Shown here: in pieces, positions 25,320-35,851 of the stretch | Position numbering within the stretch: the stretch's first letter is position 1 | Layout of the letters: every line of letters starts with the position of its first letter | From: DATARH01 sp036489765 | Lineage (GTDB): Bacteria; Pseudomonadota; Alphaproteobacteria; ATCC43930; CGMCC-115725 | Assembly (NCBI GenBank): GCA_036489765.1 | Contig: DASXFE010000149.1 | Span: 19,786 to 83,785, forward strand | Reading direction: 5' to 3' | Length of the DNA: 64,000 bases | Position numbers and translations under genes: made by a program | Notes under the pieces: model-generated | Told to the model about the DNA's origin: nothing | Databases searched by the model: none | What the model saw: only the letters and a program-made list of their open reading frames with translations

Positions 25320-25993
25320 GCAAAGTCCTCGAAGCCGGTATCCACGGTCAGCACGCCGCGCTCGAGATGAAACCGCTCATGCGCGAACTGGCGGGCAAAG
25401 GCGACGTCGTGCGTCGCGATCAGCACCGTGGTGCCGAGCCGGTTGATGCGCTCGAACACGCGCACCAGCAGCATCGCGATCTCGTCGTCGACATTGCCGG
25501 TCGGCTCGTCGGCGAGGAGGAGGTCGGGGCGGCGGACGATCGCGCGGGCAATCGCGACCCGCTGTTGCTCGCCGCCCGACAAGGTCGTGGGCCGCAGGTC
25601 GGCCTTGTCGCCGAGACCGAGCCAACTCAAGAGCTCGGGCACGTTCTCGCGGATCTCGCGCTCCGGTGCGCCGGCGATGCGCAGCGGCAGGGCGACGTTG
25701 TCGCGCACGCTCAAATGCTCGATCAGCCGGAAATCCTGGAACACGATGCCGATGCGGCGGCGCAGCGCCGATTGCGCGCGGCGGTCGACGGCCGCGGTGT
25801 CGGTGTCGAACACGGTGACAGTGCCGTGCGAGACGCGCTCGGCCAGATAGATGATCTTGAGGAGTGTGGTCTTGCCCGCGCCGCTGACCCCGGTCAGGAA
25901 GTAAAAGCCGCCGGGGTCGAGGGTGACGGTCACATCCTGCAGTATCTCCGCGCTGTTGCCGTAGCGCTTGCCGACATTCTCGAGCCTGACCAA
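25316..25993 (-). CDS. ftsE: Cell division ATP-binding protein FtsE
   Basis: A 225-residue ABC ATPase. Walker A is GVSGAGKTT at residues 35-43, the Q-loop is FQDF near 90, the signature LSGGEQQRVAIARA is near 139, and Walker B LLLADEPTG is near 160, followed by the H-loop His in ATHD. It partners with FtsX on the membrane. The first start after a stop is TTG at 25993, and the sequence M-V-R-L-E-N-V-G-K-R-Y at this point fits the family start. It is first gene of the four-gene operon. Confidence 0.95.
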   Translation of the reverse strand: MVRLENVGKRYGNSAEILQDVTVTLDPGGFYFLTGVSGAGKTTLLKIIYLAERVSHGTVTVFDTDTAAVDRRAQSALRRRIGIVFQDFRLIEHLSVRDNVALPLRIAGAPEREIRENVPELLSWLGLGDKADLRPTTLSGGEQQRVAIARAIVRRPDLLLADEPTGNVDDEIAMLLVRVFERINRLGTTVLIATHDVAFARQFAHERFHLERGVLTVDTGFEDFA

Positions 25994-26149
25994 CGCCGCC
26001 CCCGAACCGCCGCCGGCGCCCCGTCGCCAGCCGGATTAGGGCCGGCACCTTGACACAAAGCCGAGGAGCCCGTCCATAAGCGCCGTCGCCGGACCCTCAC
26101 CCTCCCATCGCTTGGCGACGAGCGGGTGAGGGCGCGAGCGCGGCGAGCC

Positions 26150-27382
26150 TCACCCCACCGCGCCGGTGATCAGGTTGCCGAAGAGCTGCCAGCGGGCACC
26201 GTCGAACTTGCCCATCTGCACCTGCTTCAGGGGGGCGAAGTCGGTCGCGCTCGTGTTGGCCTTGATGCCGGGCAGCAGCATCGGCTCCTCGAAATCCTTC
26301 AGGTTCGCGGCCTGCTTCATGACGTTCTCGCGCGTCACCGTATCGCCGCACGCGGTCAGCACATGGGCGGAGGCCTGCGCGAGGCAAAACCCGGCGACGT
26401 TGCCCGCGTCCTGCTTGTCGCCGTCGGGGTAATACTTGTCCATAAAGGCCGACCATTCCTTGAACCCGGCGTCGTCCTTCCATTGCGGGTCGGTCGCGTC
26501 CTTGAGGTAGAAGTCGGAGACGAGGTCCTTGGCGTGTTCAAGCCCGGCGGGCTTCAGCGTCGCGGCGACCGAATTGCCGATGCTGCTGAGAATGTGCAGC
26601 GGCTTCCACTGGATCTCGCCGGCCTTGCGGATCGCCTGGGCGGCGAATTTGGGGATGCCGCAATTGACGAACACGTCCATGCCCTTGGCCTTCATGTCGA
26701 CGACCTGCGAATCGACAGTCGGGTCGGTGGTTTCGTACGACGCCTCGACCTGCACCATCGATGCCTTGTCGCCGAGCCCGTCCTTGAGGCCCTTCAGATA
26801 GTCCTTACCGAAATCGTCGTTCTGAAACAGAATCCCGATCTTTCCCTTCGGCGCGTTCTTCAGGATGTAGGTCGCATAGATGCGGCCTTCGCTCTGGTAG
26901 TTGGGCTGCCAGCCCATTGTCCAGGGATGCCCCTTCGGATCGTTCCACTTGGTCGCGCCGGTGGCGACAAAGAGCTGCGGCACTTTTTTCTGGTTCATGT
27001 AGTGCCAGATCGCGCTGTTGCACGGCGTGCCGAGCGGGCTCGCGACGAAGAGCACGTTGTCTTCCTCGACCAGCTTTCTCACCATCTCGACCGTCTTTGG
27101 CGGGGTATAGCTGTCGTCGTAGGAGATGTAGTTGATCTTGCGGCCGTTGATGCCGCCCTTGTCGTTGATCATCTTGTAGAAGGCGGTTTCGACCTTGCCG
27201 AGGGTGCCGTAGGACGAGGCCGGGCCGCTATAGGGTGCGGTGTTGCCGAGCTTGATCTCAGTGTCGGTAACGCCGGGGCCGTAATCCTTGGCGCTGGCGC
27301 GGCGCGGCGACAGCATCGGCACCGTCAGCGCGAGCGCGCCCGGTGCAGCGGCGAGTATGCTGCGGCGGGTGATGCGGGTCAT
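26150..27382 (-). CDS. livK: Branched-chain amino acid-type ABC substrate-binding protein
   Basis: A 410-residue periplasmic binding protein. The N-terminus carries a Tat-like signal (TRITRRSILAAAPGALAL) with cleavage near RASA-K. The mature start (TEIKLGNTAPYSGPASSYG) is typical of the leucine-binding (type I, Liv/HAAT) family. GGGAGGAGA precedes the ATG at 27382. It is the last gene of a five-gene ABC operon. The true ligand may be a branched-chain amino acid, an amide or an aromatic acid; the family does not allow a firm choice. Confidence 0.92.
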   Translation of the reverse strand: MTRITRRSILAAAPGALALTVPMLSPRRASAKDYGPGVTDTEIKLGNTAPYSGPASSYGTLGKVETAFYKMINDKGGINGRKINYISYDDSYTPPKTVEMVRKLVEEDNVLFVASPLGTPCNSAIWHYMNQKKVPQLFVATGATKWNDPKGHPWTMGWQPNYQSEGRIYATYILKNAPKGKIGILFQNDDFGKDYLKGLKDGLGDKASMVQVEASYETTDPTVDSQVVDMKAKGMDVFVNCGIPKFAAQAIRKAGEIQWKPLHILSSIGNSVAATLKPAGLEHAKDLVSDFYLKDATDPQWKDDAGFKEWSAFMDKYYPDGDKQDAGNVAGFCLAQASAHVLTACGDTVTRENVMKQAANLKDFEEPMLLPGIKANTSATDFAPLKQVQMGKFDGARWQLFGNLITGAVG

Positions 27383-27411
27383 GGTCTCCTCCCTTTGATG
27401 GTTTGTGCTGA

Positions 27412-28419
27412 TCAACTTCGGGGGCGCGACAGGCGCGCGTAGACATAGCGGGCAAAACCGGCGGCGCCGGCCGGCATCAGAAAAATCACGGCCAAGAGGA
27501 TGAGGCCGTAAACCGCGCCGGCCAAGCCCGTCGAGATGCTGTTGGCGATATTCGGAACGAACAGCACGAAAAGCCCGCCGAAAAGACAGCCCGGGATCGA
27601 CCCGACCCCGCCGATGATCAGCCCGACCAGGAGCGAGATCGATAGAAAGATCGTAAAGCTGTCGGGCGCGACGAACTGCACCGCGAGCGCGCCGAGCGCC
27701 CCGGCGACGCCGGTGTAGAGCGCGCTGACGCCAAAAGTCAGCGTCTTGTAGAGCGAGGTGTTGATCCCCATCGCCGAGGCGGCGATCGGGTTGTCGCGGA
27801 TCGCCATGATCGCCCGGCCCGACCGGCTGCGCACCAGATTCGCCGCACCCCAGAACATCAAGAGGGTGACGATCAGCGTCACGTAGTAGAGCCACTGGTC
27901 GCTGTCGATCATCGGCAGGAAGGCGGGCGGGTCGGGCTGGTCGACGACGATGCCCTGGACCCCGCCGGTCAGCGCTTCGAGCCCGTGGAATTTCAGGATC
28001 TGCGGCATCGCCGTCGCCAGCGCGAACGTGGCGAGGGCGAGATAGAGGTTCTGCAATCTCAGCGCGGGGAGGCCAAACAAGAAGCCAACGACAAAGCACA
28101 CCCCGCCCGCAGCCGGGATCGTCCAGATGTAGCTGATGCCGCCGAGATGCATCATCAGCGCGGTCGTATAGGCGCCGAGCCCGTAAAACGCGCTGTGGCC
28201 GAGCGAGAACTGGCCGTTGAACCCGGTCAGGAGGTTGAGCCCGAGGATCGCCAGGCCATAGATCATCACCTGGGTGAGCTCGAAGAGGATGAAGCTCTTC
28301 GCGACGATCGGGATCAGTGCGGCGACGACGACCGCCGCGGCCACCACCAGATGGCGCCGTTCGAGGCGCCAGGTGCGGGCCCGGGCGGCGACGCCGGAGG
28401 CGGCGAGGGGGGCGGTCAT
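27412..28419 (-). CDS. livM: Branched-chain amino acid ABC permease LivM-type
   Basis: A 335-residue membrane protein with about nine to ten spans. The blocks LNLLTGFNGQFSLGHSAFYGLGAYT near residue 61 and VRSRSGRAIMAIRDNPIAASAMGIN near 195 mark LivM; the latter is the coupling loop that contacts the ATPases. Its start overlaps the livH stop (ATGA). It forms the channel with LivH. Confidence 0.95.
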   Translation of the reverse strand: MTAPLAASGVAARARTWRLERRHLVVAAAVVVAALIPIVAKSFILFELTQVMIYGLAILGLNLLTGFNGQFSLGHSAFYGLGAYTTALMMHLGGISYIWTIPAAGGVCFVVGFLFGLPALRLQNLYLALATFALATAMPQILKFHGLEALTGGVQGIVVDQPDPPAFLPMIDSDQWLYYVTLIVTLLMFWGAANLVRSRSGRAIMAIRDNPIAASAMGINTSLYKTLTFGVSALYTGVAGALGALAVQFVAPDSFTIFLSISLLVGLIIGGVGSIPGCLFGGLFVLFVPNIANSISTGLAGAVYGLILLAVIFLMPAGAAGFARYVYARLSRPRS

Positions 28420-29291
28420 ACCCGGCTCACCACGCGGCGCCCGAAGAGACCGTTGGGCCGCACCATCAAGACGACGACGATCAGGACGAGCGCGAGGGTC
28501 AGTTTCAATTCACGCCCCACGTAAGGAATGAAGGTGCCGGCGAGGTTTTCGATGATGCCGACGAGGAACCCGCCGATCACCGCGCCGGCCGGGCTCGTCA
28601 GCCCGCCGAGCACGGCGCCGGCGAAACCGTAGAGGAGGACGCCCAGCATCATGTTGGGTTCGAGGAAGACGACCGGGGCGATCATCATCCCGGCGACCGC
28701 GCCGATTGCCGCCGCCATCGCCCAGCCGAGCGCGGTCATCCAGCCGACGCGCACGCCGACGAGCCGCGCCGATTCCGGGTTCGCCGCCGCCGCCCGCATC
28801 GCGAGGCCCAATCGGGTGAACCGGAAGAAGGCGTAGAGCACGAGGAGCAGCGCCGCGGTGACCGCAATCATGCCGAGCTCATGCGTGTCGACGAGGCCGC
28901 CCAGCAGCGCGTTGTGGCCGAAGGGGGTCGGGAACGTCTTGATCGTGTAGTCCCAGATATACCCGGCGCCGCTGTTGAGGATGCTGAAGAGCGCGATGAA
29001 CCCGACGAGGTTCGCGAGGATCGAGGCGTTATGCAACGGCTTGAACAAGACCCGCTCGATGACGATGCCGCCGACGAACGACAGCGCCACGGCGACCGTG
29101 AACGCCGCCCAGTACGGCAAGCCCCACTGGATGAGCTGCCAGGCGATGAAGGTCGAGAACATCGCCATCTCGCCTTGGGCGAAGTTCAGGTGGTCGATCG
29201 CCTGGTAGATCATCACCACCGCGAGCGCCATGCAGGCATAAATGCCGCCCGTCGCGAGCCCCGCCAGGACCTGGGTGAGGAGCAGCTCCAT
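28416..29291 (-). CDS. livH: Branched-chain amino acid ABC permease LivH-type
   Basis: A 291-residue membrane permease with about eight spans. The N-terminal LATGGIYACMALAVVMIYQA and the loop RAAAANPESARLVGVRVG near residue 120 (EAA-like coupling region) are typical of LivH. It is preceded by a palindromic repeat that separates it from the ATPase genes livG-livF in the same operon, which could cause differing expression of the two parts. Confidence 0.95.
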   Translation of the reverse strand: MELLLTQVLAGLATGGIYACMALAVVMIYQAIDHLNFAQGEMAMFSTFIAWQLIQWGLPYWAAFTVAVALSFVGGIVIERVLFKPLHNASILANLVGFIALFSILNSGAGYIWDYTIKTFPTPFGHNALLGGLVDTHELGMIAVTAALLLVLYAFFRFTRLGLAMRAAAANPESARLVGVRVGWMTALGWAMAAAIGAVAGMMIAPVVFLEPNMMLGVLLYGFAGAVLGGLTSPAGAVIGGFLVGIIENLAGTFIPYVGRELKLTLALVLIVVVLMVRPNGLFGRRVVSRV

Positions 29292-29305
29292 CGTTTCGCC
29301 CTATG

Positions 29306-29368
29306 AGGAGCGCGGGCGTCCCGCCCGCAATCCAAACAAAAACTTGCGGACGGGACGCCCGCGCTCCT
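29306..29368. repeat. Palindromic repeat element F, copy 1 (within liv operon)
   Basis: The 25-bp arms at 29306-29330 and 29344-29368 are inverted copies containing AGGAGCGCGGGCGTC and GACGCCCGCGCTCCT, with a 13-nt A-rich loop. The same family occurs at 52653-52712, 53642-53707 and, shorter, 57631-57670. It sits between livF and livH and would form a stable mRNA hairpin. Confidence 0.9.
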
Positions 29369-29392
29369 GCATCGGCGACGCGCTCATCTTCG

Positions 29393-30096
29393 CTAATACC
29401 CCAAGTAAGACTTGCGGACGCCCTCGTCGGCTCCGATGTCGGCGGCCGGGCCGTCGAGGACGATGCGGCCGGTTTCGAGGACGTAGGCGTGCTCGGCGAG
29501 CTCGAGCGCCAGCGCCGCGTTCTGCTCGACGATCAGCATCGCGACCTTGGTTTCCTCGTTGACCCGCCGCAGGATCGCGAACAACTCCTCGACGATGAGG
29601 GGTGCTAGGCCGAACGACGGCTCGTCGAGGAGGAGAAGCCGCGGGCGCAGCATCAGCGCGCGGCCGACCGCCAGCATCTGCTGCTCGCCGCCCGACAGCG
29701 TTCCGGCCTGCTGGCGGTGGCGCTCCTTCAGGCGCGGGAAATGGCCGTAGACGCGCTCCATGTCGTCGGCGATCGCGCGCCGCCCGTGCCGCGTCATCGC
29801 GCCGAGCTGCAGGTTTTCCTCGACCGTCAAGCGGACAAAGGTGCCGCGCCCCTCGGGCACGTGGGCGACGCCGAGCCGCACGATGTCCTCGGTCGCCCAG
29901 CCCGAGATGCGCTTGCCGTCGAGGCGGATGTCGCCGCCGGTGCGCACCATGCCCGAAAGCGCCCTGAGCGTCGTGGTCTTGCCGGCGCCGTTCGCGCCGA
30001 GGAGGGTGCGGACACGCCCCTCGTCGATGCCGAAGCCGATTTCATGAAGCGCACGGTTCTCGCCGTACCAGGCGTCGAGCCCTTCGACCTCGAGCA

Positions 30097-30100
<4 letters not shown>
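29393..30100 (-). CDS. livF: Branched-chain amino acid ABC ATPase LivF-type
   Basis: A 235-residue ABC ATPase. Walker A GANGAGKTTT lies near residue 35, the signature LSGGEQQMLAVGRA near 135, Walker B LLLLDEPSFGLAP near 155, and the C-terminal NAALALELAEHAYVLETGRIVLDG is typical of LivF. Its ATG overlaps the livG stop (ATGA). It energises the LivHM permease together with LivG. Confidence 0.95.
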
Positions 30101-30930
<830 letters not shown>

Positions 30931-31061
30931 CCCAACTCCATCGACGAGCCTCCCCGGCGCCCGCACTCATTGGTCTCGGCGCTGAATCGAGCGTGCCCAT
31001 CGCCCGAAAGGGAGTCAAGCCGGCGTGGCGCCGCTCTCGTTCCGCGACAGAGGGAAGGCGG

Positions 31062-31805
31062 CTACCGGACGATGTGGCGGCGCTGAAGGAATTCGGCGCG
31101 GGCGAGCTGGTGGAGGCGCTGGAGACGCTGGCGCACCGACGCCACCCGGCCGCGGAAGACCGTCACGCCACGGCCGCGGCCCTCGCTGACGAGTTCCCCC
31201 TTGGTGTTGAAGTGCCAGCGGCGGCCGGCCATCAGCAACGAGCCGAGCCCGGGCTCGTCGAGGTTCCAGTTGCGCATCGGGCCGCTGTCGATGTGCATGA
31301 AATGCGAATGCGGGTACCAGCCGACGCCGCCGCGCTGCATCTGGCGCGCGGTCTGCATCGCCTTTTCGAGGTCGTTCTCGAAATACACGTCGAGCGCGCG
31401 GCCATAGAGGTGCTGGCTGTTCTCGGCGACGCCGAACGTCGTCTTCGACAGCATCTCGTTGGTTTCGGGCGTGCGATAGGCGGACAGGATCGTCGCGCTC
31501 GTCTGCCCGGAAGCCGCCATCACCGAGGCTAGGAAGTCGAGCACCGCGACATCCATCACGTGCGTCTTGTCGGCGTGGAAATCGCGGAAAAACCCGGACA
31601 GGTCGGTCATCACCGACGGGATCGGCCCATCCTCGTTGCGGTAGACGCCGTCGAAGACCTCGTTGGTGTGCGCGTTTACGAGATGGATCCGCTGCGGTGC
31701 AGGTGGCGGCAGCGGAACCGCCCGTGCTATACCCGGCAGAACGACCGACCCCGCGATGATACCAAGCAATACCCGGCGGTTGATTAGTGTACGCTCAATA
31801 TTCAT
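31062..31805 (-). CDS. DUF882/YcbK-like exported peptidase (M15 fold)
   Basis: A 247-residue exported protein. An N-terminal signal (NRRVLLGIIAGSVVLPGIARA) with twin Arg may be Tat-dependent. The domain has the LAS/M15 metallopeptidase ligands: ILSAYRTPETN near residue 107, SQHLYGRALDVYF (His and Asp ligands) near 132, and HSHFMHIDSGP (His-x-His) near 167. Relatives such as MepK (YcbK) are murein endopeptidases that cut cross-links for wall growth, so a peptidoglycan role is likely. The C-terminus has an extra Arg/Gln-rich tail of about 35 residues. It stands alone. Confidence 0.86.
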   Translation of the reverse strand: MNIERTLINRRVLLGIIAGSVVLPGIARAVPLPPPAPQRIHLVNAHTNEVFDGVYRNEDGPIPSVMTDLSGFFRDFHADKTHVMDVAVLDFLASVMAASGQTSATILSAYRTPETNEMLSKTTFGVAENSQHLYGRALDVYFENDLEKAMQTARQMQRGGVGWYPHSHFMHIDSGPMRNWNLDEPGLGSLLMAGRRWHFNTKGELVSEGRGRGVTVFRGRVASVRQRLQRLHQLARAEFLQRRHIVR

Positions 31806-31966
31806 TCCCGTACCATCCACAACTTGTAGCTAATACAGTTCGGTAGAAAGTGCTGTTTATGAACGGCGCCCCAACGCTTGGCCCCGACATTAGTTCCTCG
31901 ATTAAAATCTGCAACAACTTTTGCTGCGTTGCAGCGAAACATCCCGTCAAGCAAGGCGTGGAAGTG

Positions 31967-34438
31967 TCAAAAACGCTTTAGCAGCCGGTCGATGTAGTCG
32001 AGCTCGATCGAGGGCCGGTCGCGCTCGCCGGAGCGGCGGCGCAGCTCGTCGAGGATCTGCCGGGTCTTCTGCATCATGTTGAAGTCGGGAATCTTGACGT
32101 TGCCCTGGTCGTAGGTGCCGCTGCTCGACAGCGGACGGCCGAGCGGGTCGCCTTCGCCCTGGTCGGGCGCATCGGCTGTCTCGCCGCCGAACCCGCCCTG
32201 GTCGCTGCCCATTTCCTGCCCAAGCTGGTCCTGGAGCTCCTTCGCATAGTCGCGCGCGCCTTGCTGAAGCTGGTCGAGCGCCTCGGTCTGCGGCGCGATC
32301 GCCTGGCCGGGCTGGTTGCCCTGGAGGGCGCCGGTCGCGTCATGCATCGAGCGTTCGGCGCGGCCGAGCGATTGCGGGATCTCGTTCGATCCCTCGCCGA
32401 GATGGCGCATGATCTCGCCGAGCTGGCGGCGGAGCCCCTCCTGCTGGTTGGCGGCGTCGCCCATGTCGTCGCCTTGCGCCGCGTCGTTCTGGTCGTCGTC
32501 GCCGCGCTGGCCCTGTTGCCCCATCTGGCCCTGTTGCCCCATCTGGCCGTCTTGGCGGTTCTGGGCGCGGAAGCTGCGGTCGAGGAGCTGCTGCTGGTGC
32601 TGCATCAGCTGCTGGAGCCCGCGCATCGTCTTTTCCGCCTGGCTCTGGCCCGGGCGCATCTGGCCCGGCTTTGCGGCGCGGAGGTTCTCGAGCATGTTCT
32701 GCAGCTGCGACAACAGCTGCCGCGCCTGCTCCTTCTGCCCGTTGCGGGCGAGTTCGCGGGCCTGGTCGATCATGCGCTGCAGGTCCTTGTCACTCAGCAC
32801 GCGCGAGTTCTCGTTCGGCTGCATCGCCTGGTCGGGGTGCTGCCGCAGGTTTTGCGCCAGCGAACGCATATAGTTGTCGAGCGCCTGGTGCAGCTCGCGG
32901 GTCAGCTCGTCGATCTCGGAATCGGGCGCGTTGCGGGCGAGGGCATCCTGCAGCTTCTGCTCGAGCTCGCGGAGCTGCTGCTCGGCGAGCGAGATGTTGC
33001 CGTCCTCGATATGGAGCGCGGTGTCCCACAGGAGCCCGACCACTGCATCGCGCCCCGCCAGGCTCTCATCCGTGCGCAGCCGATGCTCGGCGACGCTGAG
33101 CGCCAGCGTGACGAGCGTGTCGTTGCGGTACATCTGAGGGAGTTTCCTGAGGTCGCCGAGGATTTCGGCGACCGGCTCGCGGGCGTTCGGGTCTTTCACC
33201 AGCTCGCGGCGCTGATCGATGATCGCCCGCGCGACCGGATTGGTGAACGTCCGCTCCGGCAGGATCATCTTGTAGGGCACGCTGGTGCCGGTCTGGCCCT
33301 TGGCGTCGGTCGCGACCAACCGGATCTCGACCGGCAGCCCCGCCCACGGATGCGGCGAGAGGTCGTGGTAGCTTGTCGCCGCCGCATCCTTCAGATGCAG
33401 CCCGGGCAGCGGCAGAGGCAGTTCGATGTTTCCGGCGGATGGAGCGTCGGGGCGGGTGATCACAGCCTTCGCGCCCTCGACCCCGTAATCGTCCCTCGCC
33501 TGGAAATCGAGCCGCAAGGCCGCGCGCGGCGTCGCGCTCGGCGGGTGGGAAAAGGCGATCGTCGGCGCGTTGTCGGGAATGATCTCGATCGGCCAGCGGC
33601 CGAGCGTCGCGCCGTCCTGGCTCAACGTGAGCGTCGAGCCGGCGGTCAGCGTCGTGCCGATGCGGAAATTCTGCTGATCGACCGCGTCGAATTTGTGCGC
33701 GTCCTTGTCGACCGCCAGTGTGGGCACCGCGCCGCCGCCATGCACCTGGGCGATAAGGCTGCTGCCGGTGGCGATCTTGACCGTGTCGGTGGCGCCGGCG
33801 CGGAGGAATTGCGGCGGCAGACCGGTGTAGTCGGGCGGCGTCACCCAAAGGTCGAAGCTCGCCGCGACCGCCGCCGCGCCGGGCGCGAAATTCGGCTTGA
33901 GCGCATGCGCTACCCGGTCGCTCCAGTCGGGGCCGGCGTCGATCGCGGCGATCACCAGCAGGATCGCCAGCACCGCGCGCAGCCCCCACGGGTCATGCCG
34001 GGCGAGCGCCGAATGCGGCCAGCCGATCCTGAGCCCGCGCAACGAGGCCATCACCCGCCGCTGATGCGCCGCCCACAGCGCATCGCCCTCGGGCCCGAGC
34101 ACCGTGCTCGGGCGGTCGCCGAGCGCCAAGAGCGGCCGGTGCGAGAGCCCGCTCGACAATTCGATCCGCCGCCGCGCCGCCGCCGGGTCGGGCCAGGCGA
34201 TCCGCCATGCTCCCCGGACCGCCGCCGCGACGACGGCCAGCGCGAACCCGATCAGCACCACCGCATGCGCCGGCCCCGGCAGGGACGGCAGCAGGTCGAA
34301 CAAGGCGAGCACCAGAAACGCGCCGATCAGCCCCAGCGCCGGCCACGCCGCCGGCCACACCAGCTCCCACACCAGCGCCGCGCGAGCCAGGCGCAGTCGT
34401 GCGGTCAACAGGCGAAGCGGAGCAGGGGTGTCGCTCAT
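31967..34438 (-). CDS. TIGR02302/DUF4175 large membrane protein
   Basis: An 823-residue protein of a family (TIGR02302, DUF4175) restricted to alphaproteobacteria. The first ~170 residues contain three hydrophobic segments; a long periplasmic-type region follows, then a Gln-rich, helical, low-complexity region (residues ~480-760) with QQGQMGQQGQ-type repeats and coiled-coil character. The function is unknown; placement by lysA and argH is conserved in related genomes as far as I recall. Its ATG overlaps the lysA stop (ATGA), so it is co-translated with lysA. Confidence 0.88.
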   Translation of the reverse strand: MSDTPAPLRLLTARLRLARAALVWELVWPAAWPALGLIGAFLVLALFDLLPSLPGPAHAVVLIGFALAVVAAAVRGAWRIAWPDPAAARRRIELSSGLSHRPLLALGDRPSTVLGPEGDALWAAHQRRVMASLRGLRIGWPHSALARHDPWGLRAVLAILLVIAAIDAGPDWSDRVAHALKPNFAPGAAAVAASFDLWVTPPDYTGLPPQFLRAGATDTVKIATGSSLIAQVHGGGAVPTLAVDKDAHKFDAVDQQNFRIGTTLTAGSTLTLSQDGATLGRWPIEIIPDNAPTIAFSHPPSATPRAALRLDFQARDDYGVEGAKAVITRPDAPSAGNIELPLPLPGLHLKDAAATSYHDLSPHPWAGLPVEIRLVATDAKGQTGTSVPYKMILPERTFTNPVARAIIDQRRELVKDPNAREPVAEILGDLRKLPQMYRNDTLVTLALSVAEHRLRTDESLAGRDAVVGLLWDTALHIEDGNISLAEQQLRELEQKLQDALARNAPDSEIDELTRELHQALDNYMRSLAQNLRQHPDQAMQPNENSRVLSDKDLQRMIDQARELARNGQKEQARQLLSQLQNMLENLRAAKPGQMRPGQSQAEKTMRGLQQLMQHQQQLLDRSFRAQNRQDGQMGQQGQMGQQGQRGDDDQNDAAQGDDMGDAANQQEGLRRQLGEIMRHLGEGSNEIPQSLGRAERSMHDATGALQGNQPGQAIAPQTEALDQLQQGARDYAKELQDQLGQEMGSDQGGFGGETADAPDQGEGDPLGRPLSSSGTYDQGNVKIPDFNMMQKTRQILDELRRRSGERDRPSIELDYIDRLLKRF

Positions 34439-35718
34439 CGCCCGAGCCAGTCCGGAACCGTGTCGAGCGCCAGCATCTCGTCGTGGCTCGGCCGCGCGCG
34501 GATCACGTCGAACCGCTCGCCCGACACCAGCACCTCCGGCACCAGCGGCCGTGTGTTGTAGGTCGAGGCCATCACCGCACCGTAAGCGCCGGCAGTCCGG
34601 AAGGCCACGAGATCGCCTTCCCCGAGCGGCGGCAGCTCATGCTTTGCGTGTTCTTTTACCTCGAACGTGTCGGTGCTCTCGCAAACCGGGCCGACGACGG
34701 TCGCCGGCGCCGGCGTCGCGTTCTCGCCCGGCTCCTGCACCGGCACGATGCCGTGGAACGCCTGGTAGAGGGCAGGGCGGATCAGATCGTTCATCGCCGC
34801 GTCCAAGACGATGACGGGGTCGCCCGAACTCTCCTTGACGTATTCGACCGAGGAGACGAGCACGCCGCCCGCCCCAACCAGATACCGCCCCGGCTCGAAC
34901 GCCAGCTCAAGGTCCAACGAGCCCAGCACCTCCCCGACCGCCGCCGCGTATTCCGCCGGTGTCGCCGCCGCGTCGCCGTCCTCGTAGGGAATGGTCAGTC
35001 CGCCGCCGAGATCGGCGCGCCGCACCGGCAACCCTTCGCGGCGCAGCTCCCGCACGAGTCCGGCGATCCGCTCGAAGGTCTCGCGGCTTGGCCCGATCTC
35101 TTTGATCTTCGAGCCGATATGGACGGCGAGCCCGACCGGCTCGATCCCCGGCAGGTCGGCGGCAAGTCGATAGACGGTGACCGCATCTTCATGGGGGATG
35201 CCGAATTTGTCGCCTTTGCGGCCGGTCGAAATGTGGTCGCCGCTGCCGACGTCGACATCGGGGTTGATCCGGATCGCGACCCGCGCCGTCTTGCCTTGCG
35301 CCGCCGCGACCGCGCTCAGCCGGCGCAATTCGGGCACCGACTCGACATTGATCTGGTGGATGCCGCTCGCCACTGCGAAGTCGAGCTCGGCCCGGGCCTT
35401 GCCGACCCCGGAAAAGACAATCTTGTCCGCCGGAATGCCGGCGGCGAGCGCGCGGCGCAATTCGCCCTCGGACACGATGTCGGCGCCGGCGCCGAGCCTG
35501 GCGAAGATCCGCAGCACGGCAAGGTTGGAGTTGGCCTTGACCGCATAGCAGATCAGCGGGTCGAGGGGCGCCAGCGCACCGGCGAGAGCGCGGTACCGGG
35601 ACTCGAGCGACGCCGCCGAATAGAGGTAGAACGGCGTCCCGACCGCCTCGGCAATCCGGGCTATGGGCACGTGCTCGGCGTGGAGCGCGCCGCCGCGGTA
35701 GGCGAAGGCGTCACTCAC
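34435..35718 (-). CDS. lysA: Diaminopimelate decarboxylase
   Basis: A 427-residue PLP enzyme catalysing the last step of lysine synthesis. Landmarks: the PLP lysine in CYAVKANSN near residue 57, HIGSKI near 192, a glycine-rich DLGGGL phosphate site near 230, EPGRYLVG near 277, and the active-site Cys in VCESTD near 343. The GTG at 35718 is chosen because it gives the normal N-terminus (SDAFAYRGG) and overlaps the stop of the small lipoprotein gene by 8 bp. It belongs to the argH-lptM-lysA-TIGR02302 operon. Confidence 0.96.
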   Translation of the reverse strand: MSDAFAYRGGALHAEHVPIARIAEAVGTPFYLYSAASLESRYRALAGALAPLDPLICYAVKANSNLAVLRIFARLGAGADIVSEGELRRALAAGIPADKIVFSGVGKARAELDFAVASGIHQINVESVPELRRLSAVAAAQGKTARVAIRINPDVDVGSGDHISTGRKGDKFGIPHEDAVTVYRLAADLPGIEPVGLAVHIGSKIKEIGPSRETFERIAGLVRELRREGLPVRRADLGGGLTIPYEDGDAAATPAEYAAAVGEVLGSLDLELAFEPGRYLVGAGGVLVSSVEYVKESSGDPVIVLDAAMNDLIRPALYQAFHGIVPVQEPGENATPAPATVVGPVCESTDTFEVKEHAKHELPPLGEGDLVAFRTAGAYGAVMASTYNTRPLVPEVLVSGERFDVIRARPSHDEMLALDTVPDWLGR

Positions 35719-35851
35719 TCGGGTAATTCCGCGGATAGGTGTGGGGCTCGCCCGGCGGCGGCTGCGGGTCGCCCTTTTTGCCGCAGGCGGCGACCAGCAG
35801 GACGAGAGCCATCGCAAGGATCGCCGGCGACAGGCGGCGGAGCGCGTTCAT
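35711..35851 (-). CDS. lptM: Small LptM/YifL-like lipoprotein
   Basis: A 46-residue lipoprotein. The signal peptide ends in a lipobox L-V-A-A-C with the lipidated Cys at 23, followed by GKKGDPQPPPGEP, close to the C-G-x-K-G-P pattern of LptM. In E. coli LptM helps the LPS translocon LptD mature. Its ATG overlaps the argH stop (ATGA), and the lysA GTG overlaps its end, the same order (argH, lipoprotein, lysA) seen in many alphaproteobacteria. Confidence 0.88.
   Translation of the reverse strand: MNALRRLSPAILAMALVLLVAACGKKGDPQPPPGEPHTYPRNYPSE

Noticed and set aside
30990..31018. Promoter TTGACT for the liv operon
   Set aside because: The -35 sequence is good, but the -10 position (CACGCT) does not match.
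31911..31937. Hairpin GCTGC-GTT-GCAGC as terminator after the TIGR02302 gene
   Set aside because: The stem is short and no T-run follows on the minus strand.
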